Part shown: piece by piece, positions 33,199 to 40,625 of the stretch
How the letters are laid out: each line of letters opens with the position of its first letter
Numbering within the stretch: position 1 is the first letter of the stretch
Assembly (NCBI GenBank): GCA_965200005.1
Contig: OZ241331.1
Span: forward strand, 2,728,001 to 2,792,000
From: Aldehydirespirator sp965200005
GTDB lineage: Bacteria > Actinomycetota > Acidimicrobiia > Acidimicrobiales > Aldehydirespiratoraceae
Direction of reading: 5' to 3'
DNA length: 64,000 nt
Position numbers and translations under genes: made by a program
Notes under the pieces: generated by a model
Database searches by the model: none
Told to the model about the DNA's origin: nothing
What the model saw: only the letters and a program-made list of their open reading frames with translations

Positions 33199-36100
33199 GA
33201 GTTCGCAACCCTAGTCGTTGCCTTCGGTGGTGCCGTCTGCGGCACTGCGATCACCTGATCCACCAACTCGATGAGTTGCTTGACGATCGGCCCAGCGGAC
33301 TGCTTCAGCGGAACAACCACCTGAGCCAGTGCCTCCTTATAGATGGCGCCAGGGCCATACAAGCGCCGCAGCCGCACCTGGCGACTCGCCGGCAACCGCA
33401 CCGGAGCCAGCCAAGCCTGGTATTGGATCCCGGTGAGCACTCCTCCACCCCGTCGCGTGGCGCTCACCTCCGTGAGTCCAACTTCGAGGCATTTGACCCG
33501 AAGTCTCGCTATAGCCAGCAGTTGCTCAGCCGGCTCAGGGGGTGGCCCAAAGCGATCACTCCACTCCGCACGTATGTCTTCAACGTCTGACATCTCAGTC
33601 ACAGCAGCAAGCCGCCGGTAAGCCTCAAGACGTGACGCCTCGCGGGCCATGAACTCCGTCGGTAAGTGGGCATTGCCGGGAATGTCAAGCTTCACTTCAG
33701 CAACCGGCTTGGTGGTCTCGCCTTTGAGTTCTGCGACGGCTTCGAGCACCAGCTGGCAGTACAGGTCATAGCCAACCGCTGCGATGTGCCCCGACTGAGC
33801 CTCTCCCAAGAGGTTGCCCGCACCCCTGATCTCAAGGTCACGCATGGCTATCCGGTAACCCGAACCCAGCGCCGTTGACTCACCGATCGTCTTGAGCCGC
33901 TCATATGCCTGCTCGCTCAACACCCGATCTTGTGGATGTAACAGGTAGGCGTAAGCCCTGCGCCCCGAACGCCCGACACGACCACGGATCTGATGCAGCT
34001 GACCCAAACCCAACCGGTCAGCCCGATCAACAACCAAGGTGTTCACAGTTGGCATATCGATGCCGGACTCAATGATCGTCGTGCAGACCAGCACGTCATA
34101 TTCGTGATCTGCGAAGTCGAGCACGACCCGCTCGAGCGTTCCCTCATCCATCTGCCCGTGCGCCACGGCGATGCGCGCCTCGGGAACGAGTGACTGAAGA
34201 CGTGCAGCAACATGATGGATATCAAAGACACGGTTGTGAACAAAGAACACCTGCCCATCACGCAACAGTTCACGCCGGATCGCTTCGGCAATCGGACGAT
34301 CTTCGTGGTCGCCGACATAGGTCAGGATCGGCTGGCGATCAGCAGGCGGGGTGTGCAGTAGCGACATGTCACGGATCCCCGTGAGGCTCATCTCCATGGT
34401 GCGAGGCACCGGCGTGGCGGTGAGGGTCAACACGTCAACTTCTGATCGCAACGACTTGATCGCCTCTTTGTGACGCACACCAAAGCGCTGCTCCTCGTCA
34501 ACTACCAGAAGGCCCAACCGCCGGAAGCGCACATCTTTGGAGAGCAACCGGTGAGTTCCGACCACCACATCGACCTCGCCCGAGGCCAGTCCCGCTACTA
34601 CCTGTCGTGCCTGGCGCACCGTCAGGAAGCGGCTCAGCATCTCAACGCGCACCGGGAACGGGGCGTACCGTTCGGTGAGTGTCTGGGTGTGCTGGTGGGC
34701 GAGCAGCGTCGTCGGAACCAGGATTGCCACTTGCTTGCCGCCCTGCACGGCTTTGAACGCGGCCCGCACCGCGATCTCGGTCTTGCCGAAACCGACATCT
34801 CCGACCACAAGGCGATCCATCGGCACGGCGCGTTCCATGTCGGCCTTCACGTCTTCAAGAGCACGGAGCTGGTCACGAGTCTCGACGTACTCGAAGGCGT
34901 CTTCAAGCTCGCGCTGCCACGGGGTGTCAGGATCACAAGCCCAGCCTTGAGACGACATGCGCTGCTGGTACAGCACCACTAGCTCCTGAGCTACCTCCGA
35001 GACGGCGCTTCGAACCCGGCTGCGAGCAGCCGCCCAATCCGAGCCACCCATACGTGACAACTTGGGGCTCTCGCCGCCCGTGTAATGGCGGATCGAGTCA
35101 ACCTGATCCGACGGCACATACAGCTTGTCATGCCCGCGGTACGCGAGCAGCAGATACTCGCGCTCATGTCCCCCGATCCGGCGCTTGACCATCCCCTCAA
35201 AGCGAGCCACGCCATGCTGGTGATGAACCACATAGCGGCCTGGCTCCAAGTCTTCAAAGAAGCGGCGCTGATCACGTGAGCGGGTGCGTGCAGGGCGGTG
35301 CGTGACCCGGCGCCCGGTGATGTCGCTCTCCGACAGCAACACCAGCTTGAGGTCGCTAAAGGCTGCGCCTTGCCGCAGGGGTGCGATCTGTGTCTCGGGG
35401 GTGATGCCGTGATTGTTGAGCAGGCCCTCGAGGCGCTTGCCGGTGGCAGCATCCGGTGCGCAAAGCAGCACCCGGTAGCCCTGGCCCATCAACTGTTGGA
35501 GCTGTCGTGCCCGAGGCTCGGGGCTGCCACGCATACGGTGCCAACCCGTTGCTGGCAGCACCTCGATGTCTGGTGAGCCTGCGACGGTGGGCATGAGCCA
35601 CACTGGCTGAGCAGACATGGCGCCCTCAGAGTCCTTAGAACCCTTAGACCCCTTAGAGCTCTTAGTACCTGCGAGCAAACCGTCAAGAGTGGCGTTCAGT
35701 TTGGGCACACTCTCGGCGTCTGCGTTCCAGGTTCGGGCCAAAACGGCTGCTAGATCGGCTTCATCGGCGACAAGTTCGGCGCCACGCTGTGCGATCCGCT
35801 TCGGTTCCATCAAGATCACAGCAGCCTCTTCGGGCAACAGATCCACGACCATGGCCGGCTCCTGCACCAGCCACGGCCACCAAGACTCCATCCCCTCAAA
35901 CAGTTCCCCGGCCCGCAACCGCTGCCACTGCTTGATACCCCAAGGCTCAGAGTGCATAAGTTCGCCAGCACGTTGGCGCAACGCATCATCGACTCGTAGC
36001 TCGCGCGCCGGATACAACTCGACTCGCTCAACATCAGCGGTTGATCGCTGGTCACCCACCGAGAACGAGGTGAGCCGGTCGATCTCATCGTCCCAGAGGT

Positions 36101-36719
36101 CGATACGCAGCGGGCCCTGAGCGGTCGAGGGATAGACGTCGACGATCGAGCCACGAACCGCCATCTCGCCAATGTGTTCGACCTGGTGTTCGCGCTGGTA
36201 TCCGAAGGCAACCAGCTGCTCGATGAGTTGCTGCTGGTCGATGATGTCACCCAAGGCGATCTCGATCGGTGCAGCAATGTTTGAGACATCGACCTGTTGC
36301 GCCACGGCACGGGCCGAGGCGACGAGCACCGCCGGGCAGCGTTCAGGATCGCTGAGCCGGTGCAACACACGACAGCGCCGACCCATCGTTGCCACGGCAG
36401 GACTGACGCGCTCAAATGGCAGTGTTTCCCAGGCCGGCAACCGATCAACGTTGTTTGCCCCAAGGAAGCATCTCAGGTCAGCGGTAAGTGCTTCAGCTTC
36501 GGGGCGGGTGGCGGTTACAGCAAGCAGGCAGCGTCGGCGGGAACCACGGCTGAGACCTGCGATGGCCGCGGCACGACCCGCCTCCGATACCGCCAACGTC
36601 GCTGTCTGGTGACTCAGCAACGCGTCTAGCGATGGTTGCGATGCAAGAGTGGGCAGCAGCTCGCTCAACGGGCCCTGAGCGCTGCTCGCGCGTTGATTCT
36701 TGTCGTTGATCGCAGACAT
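33195..36719 (-). CDS. mfd: Transcription-repair coupling factor Mfd
   Basis: 1174 residues. Mfd dislodges stalled RNA polymerase and recruits UvrA. Regions in order: UvrB-homology module (1-340), RNA polymerase-interacting CarD-like domain (about 480-560, with LEPGRYVVHHQHGVARFEG), SF2 translocase with Walker A VGDVGFGKTE (about 645) and Walker B VVDEEQRFGVRHK (about 740), motif VI LHQIRGRVGRSGRRAYAYLL, and the TRCF C-terminal domain (about 1020-1140). Between about 350 and 365 a Ser/Lys/Gly linker is encoded by four 9-bp repeats. Head of the mfd-ppi-mazG operon. Confidence 0.97.
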   Translation of the reverse strand: MSAINDKNQRASSAQGPLSELLPTLASQPSLDALLSHQTATLAVSEAGRAAAIAGLSRGSRRRCLLAVTATRPEAEALTADLRCFLGANNVDRLPAWETLPFERVSPAVATMGRRCRVLHRLSDPERCPAVLVASARAVAQQVDVSNIAAPIEIALGDIIDQQQLIEQLVAFGYQREHQVEHIGEMAVRGSIVDVYPSTAQGPLRIDLWDDEIDRLTSFSVGDQRSTADVERVELYPARELRVDDALRQRAGELMHSEPWGIKQWQRLRAGELFEGMESWWPWLVQEPAMVVDLLPEEAAVILMEPKRIAQRGAELVADEADLAAVLARTWNADAESVPKLNATLDGLLAGTKSSKGSKGSKDSEGAMSAQPVWLMPTVAGSPDIEVLPATGWHRMRGSPEPRARQLQQLMGQGYRVLLCAPDAATGKRLEGLLNNHGITPETQIAPLRQGAAFSDLKLVLLSESDITGRRVTHRPARTRSRDQRRFFEDLEPGRYVVHHQHGVARFEGMVKRRIGGHEREYLLLAYRGHDKLYVPSDQVDSIRHYTGGESPKLSRMGGSDWAAARSRVRSAVSEVAQELVVLYQQRMSSQGWACDPDTPWQRELEDAFEYVETRDQLRALEDVKADMERAVPMDRLVVGDVGFGKTEIAVRAAFKAVQGGKQVAILVPTTLLAHQHTQTLTERYAPFPVRVEMLSRFLTVRQARQVVAGLASGEVDVVVGTHRLLSKDVRFRRLGLLVVDEEQRFGVRHKEAIKSLRSEVDVLTLTATPVPRTMEMSLTGIRDMSLLHTPPADRQPILTYVGDHEDRPIAEAIRRELLRDGQVFFVHNRVFDIHHVAARLQSLVPEARIAVAHGQMDEGTLERVVLDFADHEYDVLVCTTIIESGIDMPTVNTLVVDRADRLGLGQLHQIRGRVGRSGRRAYAYLLHPQDRVLSEQAYERLKTIGESTALGSGYRIAMRDLEIRGAGNLLGEAQSGHIAAVGYDLYCQLVLEAVAELKGETTKPVAEVKLDIPGNAHLPTEFMAREASRLEAYRRLAAVTEMSDVEDIRAEWSDRFGPPPEPAEQLLAIARLRVKCLEVGLTEVSATRRGGGVLTGIQYQAWLAPVRLPASRQVRLRRLYGPGAIYKEALAQVVVPLKQSAGPIVKQLIELVDQVIAVPQTAPPKATTRVANS
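35632..35667. repeat. 9-bp tandem repeat inside mfd
   Basis: Four units (tccttagaa, cccttagac, cccttagag, ctcttagta), in frame, encoding the SKGSKGSKD linker of Mfd. Same period as the array beside ppx but different sequence. Confidence 0.75.
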
Positions 36720-36747
36720 CCGGAGTGTGACGGTTCTAGGACTACGG

Positions 36748-37380
36748 CTAGGAAGCGCCGGATGCGACGTAGCCGTTGAAGCGGTTCATCGCCCGATCAA
36801 GGCCAGCAGTTGCCAGGCACTCGATCGCATCCGCGGCACGCTCGGTCACTTCGCTGAGCGTGGCACGTTCCGCAGCTCCGGGACGTTTCAGTACATAGTC
36901 GCCGCCGCGTGGCTTGAACGACGGTTTGCCAATGCCAACACGCAAGCGCGTGAACGAGGTTGTGCGCAGATGTGAACGGATCGACTCCAGCCCGTTGTGA
37001 CCCGCCGTGCCGCCCCCAGACTTGAGTTTCAGCCGGCCCACGGGCAGGTCAAGTTCGTCGTGAACGATCACTAGCTTGCTCAGATCTCCGATCCCGTAAC
37101 GTCGCTTCAGCGGTGCAATCGCTCGGCCTGATTCGTTCATGAAGACGAGGGGCACCGCCGCGACGACCCGAACTCCCTCGAAGCTGAGTTCCGCTACTCG
37201 CAAGACATCTCGGCGTGACCGTCGCCGCAGATTCGCGCCATGACGACCGACTAGTTCTTCGATTACCCAAACTCCGGCGTTGTGTCTAGTGCGTGCGTAC
37301 TTGGGGGTTGGGTTACCGAGCCCAACGACCAACAGGTCAACGCTTGTCGTAGCTACTTTGCGTCGTCTTGGGGGTGCCAT
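36748..37380 (-). CDS. pth: Peptidyl-tRNA hydrolase
   Basis: 210 residues. Releases tRNA from stalled peptidyl-tRNA. All key residues of the E. coli enzyme are present: N23 in GLGNPTPKY, catalytic H33 in RTRHNAG, N82 in VFMNESG, D108 in IVHDELDL and N129 in GGGTAGHNGL. The basic 12-residue N-terminal extension is slightly longer than usual. It lies 68 bp downstream of rplY and 28 bp upstream of mfd on the same strand; rplY-pth is a standard pair. Confidence 0.96.
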   Translation of the reverse strand: MAPPRRRKVATTSVDLLVVGLGNPTPKYARTRHNAGVWVIEELVGRHGANLRRRSRRDVLRVAELSFEGVRVVAAVPLVFMNESGRAIAPLKRRYGIGDLSKLVIVHDELDLPVGRLKLKSGGGTAGHNGLESIRSHLRTTSFTRLRVGIGKPSFKPRGGDYVLKRPGAAERATLSEVTERAADAIECLATAGLDRAMNRFNGYVASGAS

Positions 37381-37448
37381 GATGATGCTCCGACGCCCAG
37401 TCTGCTAAATGGGCCGAGCCTTCCAGCCCAGAAACAGAGACTGCGGCT

Positions 37449-38081
37449 CTAGAGCTCGGCAAGGATGTCTTCAGGATCCTCGCCTTCTTCCTCTTCTTTG
37501 AGCTCACGCAGGTATTCCTTGGTGGAGCGTGTGATCAGCCCAACAGCGAAAGGTGCGTCCGGGTCGCCAGAGGCCGTGACGCCTGCAGGCAGACTGATGT
37601 CAGCGACACGCAACGACTCGCCAACTTCAAGCTCGCTGACATCGGCATAGACCTCGGCAGGGATGTCGGCTGGCTTGGCGAGCAGTGTCACATAATGCAG
37701 CACCTGATCGACCATCCCACTTGCGAGCGTCACCTTCTTGGGTTCACCGGTAAGGATCAGAGGTACTTCGGTCTCGACTTCGTTCTGCTCATCAATCCTT
37801 AAGAAGTCAACATGAAGAACGCTGCGACGCACGGGGTGGCGCTGCAGATCCTTAACGAGGCACAGTTGCTCTTTGCCGTCGACTTGCAGAGCAATCAGAG
37901 CGTTCAGGCCAGCGTCTGTGCTAAGGGCAACCCGCAGATCTCCAAGCTCAACGCTGACAACCTCAGGCTCAGCCCCGAGACCATAAACCACAGCAGGCAC
38001 CCGGCTCTGATTCCGCAAACGCCGGCTAGCTCGGCTACCGGTAGCGCGCCCGGTCTCAGCCCTCACAAGGTTCGTAGCCAC
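37449..38081 (-). CDS. rplY: 50S ribosomal protein L25, CTC form
   Basis: 210 residues, the long general-stress (CTC) form: N-terminal L25 domain binding 5S rRNA (about 1-95, with GSRASRRLRNQSRVPAVVYG), a C-terminal beta domain (about 100-190), and a Glu/Asp-rich tail (EEEEGEDPEDILAEL). Part of the prs-rplY-pth series. Confidence 0.96.
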   Translation of the reverse strand: MATNLVRAETGRATGSRASRRLRNQSRVPAVVYGLGAEPEVVSVELGDLRVALSTDAGLNALIALQVDGKEQLCLVKDLQRHPVRRSVLHVDFLRIDEQNEVETEVPLILTGEPKKVTLASGMVDQVLHYVTLLAKPADIPAEVYADVSELEVGESLRVADISLPAGVTASGDPDAPFAVGLITRSTKEYLRELKEEEEGEDPEDILAEL

Positions 38082-38133
38082 GGGCGGCGATGCTAACGCA
38101 GCGCCCCAACAACTCCACGGCCCGACACGTGCG

Positions 38134-39117
38134 TCACATCAGGTTGTTGCCGCCAAAGATCTCGCTTACCGAGGTGTCTTCAAACACCGCTTCGATTGCT
38201 TGTGCCACGATCGGCGCCACCGAAACCACACGCAGATTTGCGAAGCGCTTTGACTCCGGGAGAGGCAGCGTGTCGGTACACACGACCGTGTCGATTGGTG
38301 ACTTCTTGAGGCGCTCGACGGAAGGCCCTGAAAGCACAGCGTGAGTAGTAGCCGCGATGACACGCTTGGCCCGATTCTCGATGAGCAACTCGGCGGCGGC
38401 CATAATCGTGCCGCCGGTGTCGATCATGTCGTCCACGACCACACAAGTGCGGCCGGCGACCTCACCAATGATCTCTTTGGCGGTGATAGTGTGTTTGATC
38501 TTGTCGTCGCGGCGCTTGTGGACGATGGCAAGATCGGCGCGGAGCTGGTGGGTGTAACGCTCCGCAACCTTGACCCGGCCCGCGTCGGGCGACACGATTA
38601 CCAGATCGTCCTCGCCGAGCGTCTTGAGATAGTCAACGAGCACAGGCATCGCGGTTAGGTGATCGAGTGGCCCGTCAAAGAAGCCCTGGATCTGACCGGA
38701 GTGCAAGTCGACCGAGAGCAAGCGTTTGGCCCCTGCTGCGGAGAAGAGATCGGCTAGCAGTCGTGCCGAAATGGGTTCACGCCCGGAGGCCTTGCGATCC
38801 TGACGGGCATAGCCATAAAACGGCGCCACCACGGTGATGCGCTTAGCCGAGGCACGCTTGGCGGCATCAACCATGATCAACTGCTCAACGATGGCGTCGT
38901 TTATCGAGCCGCCTTCCCAGTGCGCATGTGACCCAAAGATGAAGGCATCGCAACCACGGATCGACTCGCCATAACGCACGTGAACCTCGCCGTTGGCGAA
39001 GTTCTCAACCCAGGTAGTGCCCAACTCGACACCGAGTTCGTCACACACAGCCAGCGCGAAGTCGCGGCTAGAGCGCGCCGACACGATGCGCAATACCTTG
39101 TGGGTCTGCTGCTTCAT
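38134..39117 (-). CDS. prs: Ribose-phosphate pyrophosphokinase
   Basis: 327 residues. Makes PRPP from ribose 5-phosphate and ATP for nucleotide, His and Trp synthesis. Seen: the flexible-loop Arg region YGYARQDRKASGREPISARL, the metal-binding SVDLHSGQIQGFF, and the PRPP loop VVVDDMIDTGGTI. The start codon is 85 bp downstream of tRNA-Gln. In most Actinobacteria glmU lies between this tRNA and prs; here it is absent. Confidence 0.97.
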   Translation of the reverse strand: MKQQTHKVLRIVSARSSRDFALAVCDELGVELGTTWVENFANGEVHVRYGESIRGCDAFIFGSHAHWEGGSINDAIVEQLIMVDAAKRASAKRITVVAPFYGYARQDRKASGREPISARLLADLFSAAGAKRLLSVDLHSGQIQGFFDGPLDHLTAMPVLVDYLKTLGEDDLVIVSPDAGRVKVAERYTHQLRADLAIVHKRRDDKIKHTITAKEIIGEVAGRTCVVVDDMIDTGGTIMAAAELLIENRAKRVIAATTHAVLSGPSVERLKKSPIDTVVCTDTLPLPESKRFANLRVVSVAPIVAQAIEAVFEDTSVSEIFGGNNLM

Positions 39118-39202
39118 CGATCAGTGCTCCACACGTTGGCAACCACGAAGAGCAATGTCTAGCGCGTCACATCAAGCCGTGCGCGCACATCTTGCGGTGG
39201 TG

Positions 39203-39275
39203 CTGGCCGGGCAGGAATCGAACCTGCGACATCCGGAGCCAAAGTCCGACGTTCTGCCAACTGAACTACCGGCCA
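39203..39275 (-). tRNA. tRNA-Gln (anticodon TTG)
   Basis: 73 nt on the minus strand. Acceptor stem TGGCCGG/CCGGCCA with discriminator G, anticodon stem TCGGA/TCCGG around loop CTTTGGC (anticodon TTG), T-arm GCAGG-TTCGATT-CCTGC. CCA is not encoded. Confidence 0.95.
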
Positions 39276-39466
39276 AATTGCTGCCCGGTACCGCAACGAC
39301 GTTGCCGGAAGTTCCGCTACCGAGCGCCACGAGCGTAACCCACTTCGGACCGTGACCGCGTCTCGCGTCTTGGTGGTGTTGATCTCGTGTCAACGACCGC
39401 TTGATCTGTCCGAACTTTCGATTCGACCGCGTGACCGGCGCTTGGCCGCGGTAGTGTTAGGTCTCC

Positions 39467-39559
39467 GTGGGATCACTGGTGAAAAAACGCCGCAAGCGCA
39501 TGCGCAAGAAGAAGCACAAGAAGATGCTTCGGCGTACCCGGCATCAACGTCGCAAATAG
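39467..39559 (+). CDS. bS22-like ribosomal protein (AURKAIP1/COX24 domain), 30 residues
   Basis: A 30-residue, extremely basic peptide beginning MGSLVKKRRKRMRKKKHKK and continuing MLRRTRHQRRK. This closely matches the tiny mycobacterial small-subunit protein bS22 (AURKAIP1/COX24 domain), including the MGSxxKKRRKRM opening. It starts with GTG, has no clear Shine-Dalgarno sequence, and a TAGTGT box (39452-39457) lies 9 nt before it. It is one of the few plus-strand genes in this block and converges on ispE with a hairpin terminator between. Confidence 0.9.
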   Translation: MGSLVKKRRKRMRKKKHKKMLRRTRHQRRK

Positions 39560-39612
39560 CCGCAAGTAATCGACCCTGCTAGAGCGCTGATTGCGAGGCG
39601 CTACTAGCAACT

Positions 39613-39639
39613 ACAAGAGCCCAAAATCTGGGCTCTTGT
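39613..39639. terminator. Bidirectional hairpin terminator between the bS22-like gene and ispE
   Basis: ACAAGAGCCC-AAAATCT-GGGCTCTTGT, a perfect 10-bp stem with a 7-nt loop, lies in the gap between two convergent genes. Only a weak T-rich stretch follows in each direction. Confidence 0.75.
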
Positions 39640-39666
39640 TCGCGTTCGGTGCCATGTCTGTGGCCG

Positions 39667-40512
39667 TCACAGACGCCGCGAACGAGGCATCGTCGATACG
39701 ACCAGCCGGTTAGAGCCCGGGTGAGCGCCTTGCACGAACCAGGTACTGCCGCTTCCTGCAAGCCTTGGTGTCAGACCTGTGGCGTCCCCGAGATCGTCTC
39801 GCCAGCGTGCAAGTTCAGGTGCCACATAGACCGCTGCTGCTTCTAGATCGTTGCCGTTAGGTCCGATCGGGCCTCCCAATTTGTCCCAGGCGCGATACAC
39901 GTTTGCTGTGGGGCAGTGAATCGGGGGGAGCACGAGCGTGTACTGCTCGTGCTCCCGGTAAGGCAACGGCTCGATGATCTCACCGATTCCGCTCACCCGT
40001 GATCGGCCACCTGCTAAGCAAAACGCAACATCGGCTCCAAGTCGTGCCGCAGCGACCTCGTCACTGAAGCCAGCCCAGCGCAGCACCGCTGCTGCATCAG
40101 TAGACCCTCCTCCGAGCCCGGCACCCATCGGTATCCGCTTGTACACCTTCACCGCAGCGCTTCGACCCGCGAGCCGCAGCGCTTTCGTGACGAGATTGTC
40201 ACCAACCTTCGGTGCATCCCGGAACGGCTTGCCCGATTCGTCAAGCATCACCACATCAATCTGCGGGCGGGGATCTACCTGGGGTCCCGGGTCGCCCTCT
40301 AGTGCTTGGGAAGCGTCAACCGGCGCTTGCGGAGCGTCAAGTGGCTGTATCAACAGCCGATCACACAAGTCAACGGAGACCATCTGGGCCTCTACTAGGT
40401 GGTATCCATCGGCCCGGACACCTGTTATGTGCAAGCTCAAGGTCAACTTCGCCGGAGCGAGCAACTCCGTCGGCTCCGTCGGCCGCCTCATAACGCTGAC
40501 GCTACTTTGCAT
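39667..40512 (-). CDS. ispE: 4-diphosphocytidyl-2-C-methyl-D-erythritol kinase
   Basis: 281 residues. A GHMP kinase of the MEP isoprenoid pathway, phosphorylating CDP-ME. Seen: the N-terminal APAKLTLSLHITG with K22, the ATP loop IPMGAGLGGGSTDAAAVL (127-144) with D139, the ADVAFCLAGG segment and the C-terminal RLAGSGSTWF. An Ala/Pro-rich insert (about 57-85) is atypical. Start at ATG 40512 or at the internal ATG 40491; neither has a strong ribosome-binding site. ksgA-ispE adjacency is conserved in Actinobacteria but here a coxL-like gene on the other strand separates them. Confidence 0.93.
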   Translation of the reverse strand: MQSSVSVMRRPTEPTELLAPAKLTLSLHITGVRADGYHLVEAQMVSVDLCDRLLIQPLDAPQAPVDASQALEGDPGPQVDPRPQIDVVMLDESGKPFRDAPKVGDNLVTKALRLAGRSAAVKVYKRIPMGAGLGGGSTDAAAVLRWAGFSDEVAAARLGADVAFCLAGGRSRVSGIGEIIEPLPYREHEQYTLVLPPIHCPTANVYRAWDKLGGPIGPNGNDLEAAAVYVAPELARWRDDLGDATGLTPRLAGSGSTWFVQGAHPGSNRLVVSTMPRSRRL

Positions 40513-40625
40513 ACGGTTACAGTCCGGGCCGGTTTAGCTACAACGGCTCGACCACCGACACGCTTCGGCACTCCGAGCGCGCGTCAAGTGGCCTAGAGCG
40601 GGTACAAGAAGTACAAGGAGGAAGC

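Noticed and set aside
36297..36629. Long plus-strand frames opposite mfd and other minus-strand genes
   Set aside because: They are antisense shadows of strongly conserved proteins in GC-rich DNA.
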